A DNA stretch of 64,000 bases from Shewanella aquimarina (GCF_023349185.1 NZ_JAKIKY010000017.1:1-64000), one strand, 5' to 3'. Positions 8,641 through 18,000 are shown, numbered from the stretch's first letter. Notes: a model not told the origin generated them from the letters alone. Translations and numbers: made by a program.

Positions 8641-9974
8641 TAGCCTTCCCTCACAATCGTATCTAGGCAGTCGCGTAGGTACGACGCGTAGTCATACTTA
8701 CCAGGACATACGAAAGTACATAGTGCCAAATCTTCTTCGTCTAACTCTAACGCGCCTAAGGCAGCTGCGCCGTCGGTATCGCCTGACACTAGGTCACGCA
8801 ATAGCATGGTAGGAAGAATGTCGAGAGGCATAACGCGCTCATAGTTGCCGATAGGCACCATGGCACGATCAGAGCCCCCTGTACTGGTCGTCATGTTAAA
8901 CAGACGAGACGGTGACAGGTGACCCAGGAAAGCGCGCGTGATAGAGAACTTATTGGCACCAGGCATTGCCCAGCCAATAAATTCTTGATCGCGGCCTTCT
9001 TCAAGCAGAGAAACCTGGTTAAAGAAACGTCCCAAGTAGGCGTGTGGGCCGGTCGCTGTCTTACCAGAAAGCACAGAACCTGCGATAACGCGTACATCAC
9101 CGTCGGCAGCCTCACCGGCAGTAAGCTCGGTAATAGAAGCACCGCTCTGAGTACGAACGAGTCTAGGCTTAAGCGCCTTAGGACCTGCAACCGCCACCAC
9201 GCGCTGAGTGTTTAGCTCACCAGTAGTAAATAGTTGACCGATTGCGATCACATCTTGATAGCCAACATGCCAAACGGTACGCTTAGCCGATGCAGGCAGA
9301 ACAAAATGGATATGAGTGCCAGCTAGACCCGCAGGGTGCGGACCGGCAAACTCTTCGACTTGTGCGTTGGCCGCAGGAATATCGGCTCCTGGTGCCTTAC
9401 ACAGATACACCTTACCTTCTGTCAATCGTGCAAGGACTCTTAAGCCATTGGCAAAGTCTTCCTTGTGCTCGTTAATGATAACGGCAGGATCGGCAGCAAG
9501 CGGTTGGGTATCGATAGCGGTCACAAAAATACCGGCAGGCGTTGAGTCAACTGCTGGTGCTTTGCTGAAAGGACGCGTACGCAATGCAGGCCACATACCT
9601 GACTCGATCAGGTTGTCGCGTACAAGTTGCGGCTCTAGGGTGTCTAACGCTGCGGCATCGTACTTAGCGAAGGAAACGCTGTCGTCTCCCTCTACGTCGA
9701 TCACGACAGACTGAAGAACACGCTGGGCGCCCCGGTTAATTTCTGAGATGGTGCCACTGGCTAAAGCAGTATATTTAACGCCAGGATTCTTTTTGTCTTC
9801 AAAAATCACCTGACCCTTCTGCACTTTATCACCCACTTTGATCTTCATCGTGGGGCGCAGGCCAATATACTCTTCACCCAAAGTAGCTACGTGTTTAATG
9901 GCTGGGCCATTATGGATAACTTGCTCTGGTCCGCCTGTTATAGGCAGGTCCAATCCTTTCTTTATTGTAATCAT
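8640..9974 (-). CDS. nqrA: Na+-NQR subunit A
   Basis: NqrA is the cytoplasmic subunit linked to quinone binding. The 444-residue product begins MITIKKGLDLPITGGPEQ, the normal NqrA N-terminus. A longer in-frame reading would add 23 residues of no family likeness, so I take the ATG at 9972-9974. Its ribosome site is weak. It is the first gene of the operon, so the promoter should lie in the roughly 500-base stretch upstream. Confidence 0.95.
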   Translation of the reverse strand: MITIKKGLDLPITGGPEQVIHNGPAIKHVATLGEEYIGLRPTMKIKVGDKVQKGQVIFEDKKNPGVKYTALASGTISEINRGAQRVLQSVVIDVEGDDSVSFAKYDAAALDTLEPQLVRDNLIESGMWPALRTRPFSKAPAVDSTPAGIFVTAIDTQPLAADPAVIINEHKEDFANGLRVLARLTEGKVYLCKAPGADIPAANAQVEEFAGPHPAGLAGTHIHFVLPASAKRTVWHVGYQDVIAIGQLFTTGELNTQRVVAVAGPKALKPRLVRTQSGASITELTAGEAADGDVRVIAGSVLSGKTATGPHAYLGRFFNQVSLLEEGRDQEFIGWAMPGANKFSITRAFLGHLSPSRLFNMTTSTGGSDRAMVPIGNYERVMPLDILPTMLLRDLVSGDTDGAAALGALELDEEDLALCTFVCPGKYDYASYLRDCLDTIVREG

Positions 9975-10541
9975 ATCCACAAGCACTACGTTTATGAAGG
10001 AAAGATAATGCGTCGCGTTCCTGCTAAATGAGATAGATTTCAAACATCAGCTATCGCATTGAGCTAGCGCAGATTTATTACAGAAATGCGATCGCAATCA
10101 CGCTGGTCGGGCGCATTTTACCGTAAATAAATGCTTATCGCCATGAAAAATACGGGTGTTTTAAAAGGGATGCGGGGATTTTTACAGTGAGGAATAGATC
10201 ACAGTTAGAGAGATTTTTATGATTTAGGTAAACGGAAATTAATTTAGCCCCCTGTCCTAGCAGGGTTATATGGATTTACGAAGCAAAATGGCGCCGCCGA
10301 GGGCATCTTTTTTAGCCCATTTTTACCGCATAAAAAACCAACAAAAAGCCGGACTGTTCGACTAAAGTTTAACCACCCGATAAGCCAAACTCATCCAGAA
10401 GTCGGTGTTAACTTGAGCAATAATGCCGCTTGGCGCAGCGACCTCTAACCGCCCAAAAGAAGATACTGAGAGATAAAAAGCAGCCTAAGCTGCTTTTTAT
10501 GACGTTTAACCACCCAGATAAAGCCAATTCCCCAAACGGAA
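9975..10541. other. Intergenic region upstream of nqrA, with an imperfect direct repeat
   Basis: I see no gene in this stretch between nqrA and luxS, both on the minus strand. It should hold the NQR promoter, but I cannot fix -35/-10 boxes with confidence. A 22-24 base imperfect direct repeat, GTTTAACCACCC(A)GATAA(A)GCCAA, occurs at about 10367-10388 and 10504-10527, on either side of the luxS terminator. A small CCCTG/CAGGG hairpin lies at about 10251-10266. No riboswitch class is recognisable. Confidence 0.5.
10475..10498 (-). terminator. Terminator of luxS
   Basis: An AAAAAGCAGC / GCTGCTTTTT stem with a 4-base CTAA loop. It is symmetrical and could act on both strands, but the gene ending nearby is luxS on the minus strand, 44 bases away. 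Confidence 0.85.
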
Positions 10542-11051
10542 TTACAAGCCTTTTAGGATCTCATCGCTGAGCTTAAGGTCATCGTTGAGATTCACATTCA
10601 CCCCGGCGGCGATGATGTTTCTGGCTATCTCCTTGGCCTGCTCTAACGAGTGCATCTGATAGGTACCGCACTGGTATTCGTTTAGCTCAGGGATCTCCGA
10701 CTGCTGTTTTACCTTGAGCACATCTTCCATGGCGGCCAGCCAACACTCGGCCACCTCTGCCTCTCTTGGCGTGCCGATAAGGCTCATGTAGAAGCCGGTA
10801 CGACATCCCATGGGGGAGATATCGATGATCTCGACGCGATCGCTGTTGAGGTGGTCACGCATAAATCCGGCAAAGAGATGCTCCAGAGTATGAATGCCGC
10901 GCTCGCTCAGGATCTCTTTATTGGGTACACAAAAACGCAGATCGAAGACGGTAATGGTATCGCCCTTAGGCGTGGTCATCGTCTTGGCAACGCGCACGGC
11001 AGGTGCGTTCATGCGGGTATGATCTACGGTGAAGCTGTCGAGTAACGGCAT
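10542..11051 (-). CDS. luxS: S-ribosylhomocysteine lyase
   Basis: LuxS splits S-ribosylhomocysteine into homocysteine and DPD, the precursor of autoinducer-2, in the activated methyl cycle. The 169-residue protein has the metal-binding HTLEH motif (H54, E57, H58) and the third ligand Cys128 (QCGTY), plus Cys83 in MGCRTGFY at the active site. Length and N-terminus (MPLLDSFTVDHTRM) match the family. It stands alone with its own terminator. Confidence 0.98.
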   Translation of the reverse strand: MPLLDSFTVDHTRMNAPAVRVAKTMTTPKGDTITVFDLRFCVPNKEILSERGIHTLEHLFAGFMRDHLNSDRVEIIDISPMGCRTGFYMSLIGTPREAEVAECWLAAMEDVLKVKQQSEIPELNEYQCGTYQMHSLEQAKEIARNIIAAGVNVNLNDDLKLSDEILKGL

Positions 11052-11216
11052 TATTATTCTCCCAAAATAGTGATGCTCAAACTATCGATTGGCCGACATG
11101 CCGAGCACCAGTATGGCGTGCGGCGACAAGATGCTCCCTTGCGCCACGATAGACCTACACAATATGCGGTAGGTGCCGGGGAAAGTAAAGTGAACTTAGC
11201 TCAAGGCCATAAAGAC

Positions 11217-11245
11217 AAAAACCACAAGAGTGCTAGCCCTTGTGG
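11217..11245 (-). terminator. Terminator of bolA
   Basis: A CCACAAG / CTTGTGG stem with a loop of about 9 bases is followed on the minus strand by five T residues. It lies about 30 bases past the bolA stop codon. Confidence 0.7.
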
Positions 11246-11272
11246 TCTTCAATTATCGCCCAGATTTAGGCA

Positions 11273-11572
11273 TTAGCCTTTGCATTTAGGTGAGTTAGGT
11301 ACCTGTACTTCTTGGTCCCACTCTTCGGGCGTAAAGGTATGCATAGACAAGGCGTGCAGCCCGGCGTCAAACTGCGCCTTCAGCGCCTCATTAACCGCTC
11401 GGTGACGGCCGATAAGGCGCTGGCCTTCAAATACGGCGCTGGCGACGATCACCTTAAAATGGGTCTCCGAATTCGGCGGCACATGATGGTTGTCGCTCTC
11501 GTTGATCACCTCAAGATGAACAGGGGCTAAGACTTGGGTGAGCGTATCGATTATCTGCTGTTTTACTGACAT
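11273..11572 (-). CDS. bolA: BolA family protein
   Basis: This 99-residue BolA homologue begins MSVKQQIIDTLTQVL and contains the family core SETHFKVIVASAVFEGQRLIGRHRAV, including the invariant His of RHRAV used with monothiol glutaredoxins to hold a [2Fe-2S] cluster. BolA affects morphology and the stress response. In E. coli bolA is near yajG and ampG; both also occur downstream here, separated by inserted genes. It appears to be transcribed alone. Confidence 0.93.
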   Translation of the reverse strand: MSVKQQIIDTLTQVLAPVHLEVINESDNHHVPPNSETHFKVIVASAVFEGQRLIGRHRAVNEALKAQFDAGLHALSMHTFTPEEWDQEVQVPNSPKCKG

Positions 11573-11697
11573 GGCTATCGTCTCTATCGAATAGAAAACT
11601 TAAGTGGCCGCAGAGTACTGTGAGTGGCAACAAAGATCAACTCTTCATCACCCAGACTCCGCAGGTGATCACTTAACCCACAGCCCTTGCCTCTAGC

Positions 11698-12201
11698 TTA
11701 GGTCAGGCTGACTCTGGCATCTTGGGAGACGTTTTCCAACAGCTCGATGATGCTGTCGCCGCTGATCTCATCGGGCACGGATACGGCCAACTTGGCGGAG
11801 AATACCGTCTGCCCCAGGGTAGACACATGGACCCGGTTGCATTCCATCTGCTCCACCTCGAGATCCAGGTTAGAGAGGATATCGACGATCTCCCGGGTCA
11901 GGCCGGGCCTGTCTGAGCAGTCGACATTGAATCTCAGGCTGCGGGTGTGCTCACTCAAAACCTCGGCCATGTCGCTAAAGCTAAAGGTCAGCTCAGGAAA
12001 TTGCTGCACAAAATCGGCCTGCAGTGAGGAGACCTTATCCTGAGCGATCGCCACCTTCATCATGGCGGCAAACCAGGCATCCATCTTGATCACCTTGCTG
12101 CTTAACCACTCGCCACCTGCCTCTCGGGTCAGATTAGCCATCGCCTTAACAACCCCAGGGGTAACGACACCCGTTACCGTGGTCACGAACATCTTATTCA
12201 T
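11698..12201 (-). CDS. GcvR-like ACT-domain regulator
   Basis: This 167-residue protein has two ACT-like halves: an N-terminal one (MNKMFVTTVTGVVTPGVVKAMA) and a C-terminal one (LRFNVDCSDRPGLTREIVDIL). That architecture is typical of GcvR, the repressor partner of GcvA in glycine cleavage control. It contains no DNA-binding domain. I choose the ATG at 12199-12201, with AAGGAG 7 bases upstream; the longer reading adds 17 unlikely residues. The ACT fold is clear; the exact target is inferred, so I give no firm symbol. Confidence 0.82.
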   Translation of the reverse strand: MNKMFVTTVTGVVTPGVVKAMANLTREAGGEWLSSKVIKMDAWFAAMMKVAIAQDKVSSLQADFVQQFPELTFSFSDMAEVLSEHTRSLRFNVDCSDRPGLTREIVDILSNLDLEVEQMECNRVHVSTLGQTVFSAKLAVSVPDEISGDSIIELLENVSQDARVSLT

Positions 12202-12330
12202 AAGCAACTCCTTCTGGTGATTATCGGGTCCCACAGACATTGTGCGACACACCTGCTCACGATGAGAATAAAACTTTCACCAACTCAAAGGTGAGAGCTA
12301 GCTTACACTTCCCGCCTCGGCGCGATCACT

Positions 12331-12984
12331 TTATCCCTGATGAAAGTGTGGAATTAAATGCCGATAGGTCAAGTTTAGCCTAGGCCGAGTCACCTTGGCT
12401 CGTTTGGGTAGCGCATGTTGCCAGCTCGACTGCATGGGCCAGTGCATGATCAGCAGATCGCCGCTATTGAGCATCAACTCGACCTTAGTCTTGCTCTCGT
12501 TGTGGCGCAGAAAGAAGGGGCGGCTGACCCCCAGGGTTACAGAGGCGATATCCGAACCTGGCACTATCTCCGCCTCATCGTCGCTGTGCCAGCCCATGGT
12601 ATCGCTACCGTCACGATAGTGATTGACCAAGACGCCGTTGCTTACCAGGCCAAAGTCGCGCTGAAGTTTTTCCCGCAGTCGCAGGGCATACTTGGGCCAG
12701 GGCTCAGCGCGAATGAAGAGGCCAGAATAGAGATAGTCGCAGCCGTCGTCGCCAAACCATACCTGGCGTCTGGGGATAGGATGAGTGCGGCCGAAAATCC
12801 TTATCTCGGGGCGAGTGAAGGGGTAGTGTTCAGCCTCATGGATCAACGCCTGCTGCTGCGCCTGATTGAGATAGCCTGGTATCAGGGTAATAGGCGGCTT
12901 AGAGGCTAGCTCCGCCTCGCCGCCTTCATCTGCGGCCTGGTTCTCCATATCGCCAAACTCAAACCCTTTCTGTCGCTGTTGCAT
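12331..12984 (-). CDS. AlkB-family 2-oxoglutarate/Fe(II) dioxygenase
   Basis: AlkB-type enzymes oxidatively remove alkyl groups from bases in DNA or RNA. The iron ligands are visible: HSD (MGWHSDDEAE) and a distal His (SSWQHALPK). RPRLNLTYR supplies the 2-oxoglutarate-binding arginines. GVLVNHYRDGSDTMGWH resembles the ALKBH2/3-like branch more than E. coli AlkB itself. The start at 12982-12984 has AGGA 9 bases upstream; a longer start adds 16 residues. No ada-like neighbour or regulatory box was seen. Confidence 0.88.
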   Translation of the reverse strand: MQQRQKGFEFGDMENQAADEGGEAELASKPPITLIPGYLNQAQQQALIHEAEHYPFTRPEIRIFGRTHPIPRRQVWFGDDGCDYLYSGLFIRAEPWPKYALRLREKLQRDFGLVSNGVLVNHYRDGSDTMGWHSDDEAEIVPGSDIASVTLGVSRPFFLRHNESKTKVELMLNSGDLLIMHWPMQSSWQHALPKRAKVTRPRLNLTYRHLIPHFHQG

Positions 12985-13115
12985 CTGTCTTTTCCTGCTT
13001 ACGCGCTCATACCTCGCCCAATCACATCTCACTCAATCACATCTCGCCAGGCATATACCTGTCGGGGCAAATCTGCGATAATCTCGGCCCCAATTTTCAA
13101 AGTAGCAGCCTAGCC

Positions 13116-14285
13116 ATGACAACTCAATTCTCCGTTGCCGATATCGAGCTGAGTCTCTCCCGTTATCCCGCCAATCAGGTCTCTAACCTGCAGGCCTGGG
13201 ATGCGGCCGACGAGCACCTGATAAAACACCTAAAGGAGATTGAGCAACCCAAAGCCAACACGGCCGTTGTCAACGACAGTTTCGGCGCCCTGTGCACCGC
13301 CCTTACTTCCAGTGAGGCCGACTGGCCCATCTGGGTCGAGACAGATGCCAAGACCAGCCAGCTAGGTACGCTGCATAACTTCAGTGCCAATGGGTTAAGC
13401 TATACCAATCTCGCCTGGCTCAACAGTCGTGAACTGCCGCCTAAATGCATAGCCCTGGTGCTGATGAAGCTGCCTAAAAACCTCAACTATTTTGTCCACC
13501 AGCTACAACGCCTGTCACAAAGCCTGGCGCCCGATACGCCTGTCTATATCGGTGCCAAGACCAAGGCAATCAACAAGACACTGCTGGAGACCATCACCAA
13601 GCACCTGGGCCCCGCCACCGCCAGTCTGGCCTGGAAGAAGACCCGGGTGATCACCTGTATCGCCGACGGCAAGCCCAGAGCGCTACCGAAAGAGGTCAGC
13701 TGGCCGGTGAAGGAGTTTAACCTCACCATCAGCAACCTCAGCAATGTCTTCGCCGCCAACAAGCTGGATATCGGGGCGCGCATCATGCTGGATAACCTGC
13801 CAGAGGGACAGTTCGACACCATAGTGGATCTTGGCTGCGGCAACGGTATCCTGGGGCTGAGGGCCAAGCAGTGCTACCCAAATGCACAGGTACATTTTGT
13901 GGATGACTCTGAGATGGCCATCACCTCGGCGAAACAAAACTGGCAGGCCAATAAGCTCGATGACCCTGAGCAGCCACAACCTCAGGGACACTTTCACTGG
14001 GACGACTGCCTGACACATCTGGGCGATGAGGTGAAACCGGATCTGGTACTCTGTAACCCGCCTTTTCATCAGGGGGAAGCGATCACAGACCATATCGCCT
14101 GGCAGATGTTTTTAGACGCCTACCATAGGCTCAGGCCGGGCGGCATGTTGCAGGTGGTCGGCAATCGCCATCTGGGGTACCACGTCAAGCTCAAGCGGAT
14201 CTTTAAGAACTGCACAACCGCGGCAGCTAACGGCAAGTTTGTGATCTTAAGGGCCATCAAGTCTCCTCAGGGGGCAGACAAGTAA
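13116..14285 (+). CDS. rlmG: 23S rRNA (guanine-N2) methyltransferase RlmG
   Basis: RlmG methylates N2 of G1835 in 23S rRNA using S-adenosylmethionine. The 389-residue protein has the RsmC/RlmG layout: a degenerate N-terminal methyltransferase-like half, then a catalytic half with the SAM motif TIVDLGCGNGILGLRAK and catalytic NPPF (LVLCNPPFHQGEAITDHIAW). Length agrees with E. coli RlmG (about 378). It is a lone plus-strand gene diverging from the alkB-like gene, with its own terminator. Confidence 0.92.
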   Translation: MTTQFSVADIELSLSRYPANQVSNLQAWDAADEHLIKHLKEIEQPKANTAVVNDSFGALCTALTSSEADWPIWVETDAKTSQLGTLHNFSANGLSYTNLAWLNSRELPPKCIALVLMKLPKNLNYFVHQLQRLSQSLAPDTPVYIGAKTKAINKTLLETITKHLGPATASLAWKKTRVITCIADGKPRALPKEVSWPVKEFNLTISNLSNVFAANKLDIGARIMLDNLPEGQFDTIVDLGCGNGILGLRAKQCYPNAQVHFVDDSEMAITSAKQNWQANKLDDPEQPQPQGHFHWDDCLTHLGDEVKPDLVLCNPPFHQGEAITDHIAWQMFLDAYHRLRPGGMLQVVGNRHLGYHVKLKRIFKNCTTAAANGKFVILRAIKSPQGADK

Positions 14286-14328
14286 CGCGGCGAACCCGCC
14301 CGAGCCTCCAGCCATCGAAGCGAATACA

Positions 14329-14355
14329 AAAAACAGGGCCTTAGCCCTGTTTTTT
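14329..14355. terminator. Bidirectional terminator between rlmG and the hydroxylase gene
   Basis: An AAAACAGGGC / GCCCTGTTTT stem with a CTTA loop and runs of A and T on the two sides. It lies between two convergent genes and can serve both. Confidence 0.88.
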
Positions 14356-14445
14356 ATTTGCTGGATAAAGCTGAGTGACGCTTAGACTGACGACCTCGAC
14401 CTAGCGATAGTTTTCGCTAAATCCCTCTCTTCTTAAACCAACATA

Positions 14446-15348
14446 CTAAGAGACCAGCTTGTGCTCAGGCCCAGCATCGTCCACCTCTTCACCCGCCTCG
14501 GCGGCCGCCGGCGGCGCAAACAGCAGCGCTAACCTCTGCTTCATACTGAGTCCGGGCGCAAAGGCCTCACGAAACATGTCGCGCCACTCACTGAAGGTCA
14601 CCACCAGCGGATTAAAACTGTTCACCGGCTTGGTGATACCATACTCCACCGTCTCTTCTTCCTTAACATAGGTGCCAAACAGGCGATCCCAGATGATCAA
14701 CACCCCGGCGTAGTTCTTGTCGATATATTGTGGGTTGCGCCCATGGTGCACCCTGTGATGGGATGGCGTGTTAAACACCCACTCCAGGGGCCCAAGGGTC
14801 TTGATCGCCTGGGTATGGACAAAAAACTGCAGTCCCAGGTTAAGCAGCACGGCAAACACCACCCAGTTAGGATCGAAGCCGACTAGGACCAGCGGCAGCC
14901 AGAAGATCCACATGCCGGCAAGGGGGTACATCAGACTCTGCCTGAAGGCGGTGCTGAAGTTCATTCGCTCAGAGCTGTGGTGCGCCACGTGCGCCGCCCA
15001 CATCCAGCGCACCCTGTGGCTAGCGCGGTGGAACCAGTAATAACAGAAGTCCTGGGCAATAATCAGTGCGATAAAGCTGCCCAGCCCCATCTGAATATCG
15101 AAGAGGCGCCAGCCGAATGCCCACAGATAGAGCTTGGCGATCAGCAGCCCGGTGAGAATATCCGCCCCCTGATGCAGGCCCGCCAGGGTGAAGTTACACA
15201 CCACCTCGGGCAGATGATAACGGGCATTGTCCGGCAGGCGACCGCGACGATCCCCCAGATACCATTCGGCCAGGATACAGACAAAAAACAGCGGCGCGAG
15301 CACCAGTAAGAGCACCTCGGGGTGCTCGATGAGTGAATTAAAATCCAT
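14446..15348 (-). CDS. Sterol desaturase / fatty acid hydroxylase family membrane protein
   Basis: This 300-residue di-iron membrane oxygenase has the full set of histidine clusters of the family: HRASH, HVAHHS and HRVHH, set between four or more membrane helices. Members hydroxylate or desaturate lipid chains; bacterial substrates are mostly unknown. The C-terminal tail is rich in Ala and Glu (PPAAAEAGEEVDD). A gene for a DUF2804 protein lies 63 bases upstream on the same strand, so the two may be co-transcribed. The reaction cannot be fixed from sequence alone. Confidence 0.88.
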   Translation of the reverse strand: MDFNSLIEHPEVLLLVLAPLFFVCILAEWYLGDRRGRLPDNARYHLPEVVCNFTLAGLHQGADILTGLLIAKLYLWAFGWRLFDIQMGLGSFIALIIAQDFCYYWFHRASHRVRWMWAAHVAHHSSERMNFSTAFRQSLMYPLAGMWIFWLPLVLVGFDPNWVVFAVLLNLGLQFFVHTQAIKTLGPLEWVFNTPSHHRVHHGRNPQYIDKNYAGVLIIWDRLFGTYVKEEETVEYGITKPVNSFNPLVVTFSEWRDMFREAFAPGLSMKQRLALLFAPPAAAEAGEEVDDAGPEHKLVS

Positions 15349-15411
15349 CTAGTTATTCCTTTATATTCCCTAAGTTATTTCCTAAGCACGCCCTACCAGC
15401 GGGCAAAGTCC

Positions 15412-16464
15412 TTACCAGCGTGCAAAGTGATCTTCGGTTAAGCCAAGCAGATTATCGATGTGGTGAGTGCGTCCCAGGCCGTCGCGGATCTCACCGTCGA
15501 AGTAGCCCAGATACTGCCTGAAGTTGCTCTTGAGCAACCAGAGATTGAGCTTCTCCTGGCGACGATTGAGCGGTCGGAAGTTCAGCGCGACCCGGCCGTC
15601 CTGAGAACTGATCTGCCAGCTGACATCATCAGCGGATTCGGGCGCGCGGCTAAACGCAAAATGCACAGGCCCCAATAGATGACGCTCGCCGTTGATCCAA
15701 AATACATTCTCGTTACAGCCGGTCTCGTTCACCCCGGCCGCCAGATTGAGACCAACCAGCGCATCCCCCTGATAGCCATTGATACTGGCCCAGCGCCAAC
15801 TGGTCTCCCGGCGCATATAGCCAGCCGAAAAGTCATAGCCCGCCAGGGTGCGATTGAGCGGCTGGGGCTCGTGGTGAATCGTCAGTTTGCCGCCCACCTT
15901 GAGGCCATTGTGCTTCTGGGTATAGGTCCAGCCGCTATAGCCGGTCGGGTTACACATGGCCATCGGCAGGCTCAGCGGCATAGGGGTGAGCTGCAAGTCG
16001 GCCTTTATCTGCGCCGTGTCGATATTGAGCTGCCAAATTCCCTCGACTATCTCTATGGTCACCTTGCCCTTACCGCTGGCAAGCTGCGCCCGACCGGACC
16101 AAGGCGAATCTGCCAGTTGACAGCCGATGGCGAGGGGCTTGAGCCAGGTGGTCTCCATCAGCCGATTGGCCTTTATGTCATAGAGGTAACAAAAACCTGT
16201 GCCGGCGTAGCGGATATCGGCGATGGCGACCCCAATCACATACCTTGGCGTTACCACAGAGACAAACTGGAACTGTTTGAAATGAAAATGCCGGGCGAGA
16301 TGACTGGCAGGCTTGTCCATTACATTGGTATAGCGAAAGTGCTCCAGGCCAAAGGATTTGACCGGGCCGTCGAAATGACCATACTGTACCTGGCCCGAAC
16401 TTAAGATCAGGCTATCCGGCGCCCCCAGGGTCTGCACCGCGCCGGGTTGAATATCCATCTTCAT
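15412..16464 (-). CDS. DUF2804 domain protein
   Basis: This 350-residue protein covers a whole DUF2804 domain, with stretches such as GHFDGPVKSFGLEHF, YRWASINGYQGD-like cores (RRETSWRWASINGYQG) and VGLNLAAGVNETGCNEN. No signal peptide or membrane helix is obvious. The family is uncharacterised; its beta-rich look and its place before a lipid hydroxylase-type gene hint at lipid or glycan handling, but that is only inference. The ATG at 16464 is used; a second ATG two codons later is equally possible and the ribosome site is weak. Confidence 0.82.
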   Translation of the reverse strand: MKMDIQPGAVQTLGAPDSLILSSGQVQYGHFDGPVKSFGLEHFRYTNVMDKPASHLARHFHFKQFQFVSVVTPRYVIGVAIADIRYAGTGFCYLYDIKANRLMETTWLKPLAIGCQLADSPWSGRAQLASGKGKVTIEIVEGIWQLNIDTAQIKADLQLTPMPLSLPMAMCNPTGYSGWTYTQKHNGLKVGGKLTIHHEPQPLNRTLAGYDFSAGYMRRETSWRWASINGYQGDALVGLNLAAGVNETGCNENVFWINGERHLLGPVHFAFSRAPESADDVSWQISSQDGRVALNFRPLNRRQEKLNLWLLKSNFRQYLGYFDGEIRDGLGRTHHIDNLLGLTEDHFARW

Positions 16465-16664
16465 TGCTTGTTATCTTTCTTATCTTTGTTATCTGGCTGA
16501 CGGCAACTTGGCCGCGCCTTTTTAGTGGAATTTTTACTCTAACGCTTTCTGGTTTAAGTTAAAACCCCGGCGAACAACAAAGCCTTAACAAACTCGCCTC
16601 ACACTGGCATCCAATGAGGATTCTGGTATGCTGATGCCACCTTTTTACAGCTTGATTTTCCGCT

Positions 16665-17231
16665 ATGAAACGAATTATTCCCATCATCGCCTGTGCCGGC
16701 CTGCTCTTTGGCTGCGCCACCCATACCCCGACCCATATGGCGCTCAATCCACAGCTGCCTGTGGTGGAATCTCAGGGGATCCCGGCTAAGCCCATCGCCA
16801 TCGAGATGATAGATACCCGCTCGGCAAACTTTGTTGCCCGCTTTAATAATGAAGGGGATGCCGCCAGGCTGGTCAGCCCGTCAGAGTCGCCTCGTCGTCA
16901 GCTGGAACAGGTGTTTCGAGAGGGATTTACCAAGGCGGGATATCGTATCGACCCAAGCTCAGTCAATCATATGCAGCTGCAACTGGAAAAACTGCTGACC
17001 GATGTCAGCGACACCACCTTTGGTTATCAGGCGACCAACGACATCATCATCAATGTCATCGCCAGTAACACCAGCAAGACCTTTACCAAGCGCTACACGG
17101 CCCGTAACCTGGTTTCCGGTCCCTTTAGCGCCGACTTTGCCACCTTAGAGCTGTCGGTCAACGATCTGCTCAGCGACCTGACGGCGAAGATCATCAACGA
17201 CCCCGAACTCAACCAGTTCATCCAACAATAA
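16665..17231 (+). CDS. yajG: YajG-family lipoprotein
   Basis: This 188-residue lipoprotein has a short signal ending in the lipobox LFGC (Cys17). The rest matches the YajG family, including the conserved DTRSANFVARF stretch. Role unknown; in E. coli yajG lies between bolA and ampG, and ampG also follows here, which supports orthology. A cyclophilin gene starts 19 bases downstream and is probably co-transcribed. Confidence 0.88.
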   Translation: MKRIIPIIACAGLLFGCATHTPTHMALNPQLPVVESQGIPAKPIAIEMIDTRSANFVARFNNEGDAARLVSPSESPRRQLEQVFREGFTKAGYRIDPSSVNHMQLQLEKLLTDVSDTTFGYQATNDIIINVIASNTSKTFTKRYTARNLVSGPFSADFATLELSVNDLLSDLTAKIINDPELNQFIQQ

Positions 17232-17250
17232 CTAAGATAAGGAAGTTCAC

Positions 17251-17835
17251 ATGAGAATCTGGCTTGGCGCCCTACTATTACTCGCATTTTCCGGCCTGGC
17301 GCAGGCATTGGACATTCAAAGCGATACCATCTACCCCAAGGTCAAACTGGAAACCACCATGGGCAACATAGTGGTCGAGCTGGATCGTAAACGCGCCCCT
17401 ATCACGGTCGATAACTTTCTCACCTATGTGGTCAAAGGCCACTACGACAACACCCTGTTCCATCGCGTCATCCCAGGTTTCGTGGTACAGGGCGGCGGCC
17501 TCAATCCTAAGCTGGAAGAGAAGCCTTATGGCAAGCCTATCGTCAACGAGTCAGGCAACGGCCTGAGCAATAGCCTGGGCACCATCGCCATGGCCCGCGA
17601 AGACGATCCCCACTCGGCCACCGCACAGTTCTACTTTAACGTGGGCGACAACAAGCGCCTGGATCCCTCTAAGCGCCGCTGGGGTTACGCCGTCTTCGGT
17701 GAAGTGATGGAAGGCATGGAAGTACTCGAGGCCATGGCCGAGGTAGAGACGCAGATCAACACCAAGCTTGGCTGGCCCGACTTCCCGGTGCAGCCGATCA
17801 TCCTCAAGAAGGCAACCTTGCTACCTAGACAGTAA
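17251..17835 (+). CDS. Periplasmic cyclophilin-type peptidyl-prolyl isomerase
   Basis: This 194-residue cyclophilin isomerises proline peptide bonds in exported proteins. A signal peptide (MRIWLGALLLLAFSGLAQA) ends at an AQA site, followed by the domain with active-site motif FHRVIPGFVVQGGG, the AQFYFNV stretch and FGEVMEGMEVL. It is PpiA-like in size and layout, but paralogues exist so I leave the symbol blank. AAGGAAG precedes the ATG. It follows the yajG-like gene closely. Confidence 0.93.
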   Translation: MRIWLGALLLLAFSGLAQALDIQSDTIYPKVKLETTMGNIVVELDRKRAPITVDNFLTYVVKGHYDNTLFHRVIPGFVVQGGGLNPKLEEKPYGKPIVNESGNGLSNSLGTIAMAREDDPHSATAQFYFNVGDNKRLDPSKRRWGYAVFGEVMEGMEVLEAMAEVETQINTKLGWPDFPVQPIILKKATLLPRQ

Positions 17836-17888
17836 GTATAGGTTAGCGGCCTAAGATAAACATAAGGCTTTGCATTCATTCAAAATTA

Positions 17889-17912
17889 ATGGCACTTTCA
17901 TCTAAGTGCCAT
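17889..17912. other. Hairpin after the cyclophilin gene
   Basis: A GGCACTT / AAGTGCC stem with a 6-base loop, extended by AT pairs. On the plus strand it is followed by A residues, not T, so it is a poor intrinsic terminator; it may protect the 3' end or act on the minus strand. Confidence 0.45.
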
Positions 17913-18000
17913 AAAAACAGAACGCACAGTTTTTTATCTCAGACAACTGGCGGCAAATCCACTGGCTATACTTAGGCCTGTAGTAGCAAGGAGGCGAACG

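Noticed and set aside
9975..10541. Riboswitch upstream of nqrA
   Set aside because: No conserved riboswitch core (flavin, glycine, TPP or similar) could be recognised; only a terminator and a short direct repeat were seen.
11698..12201. Calling this gene gcvR outright
   Set aside because: Two ACT domains are clear, but other ACT-only regulators share the layout and no gcv genes are near.
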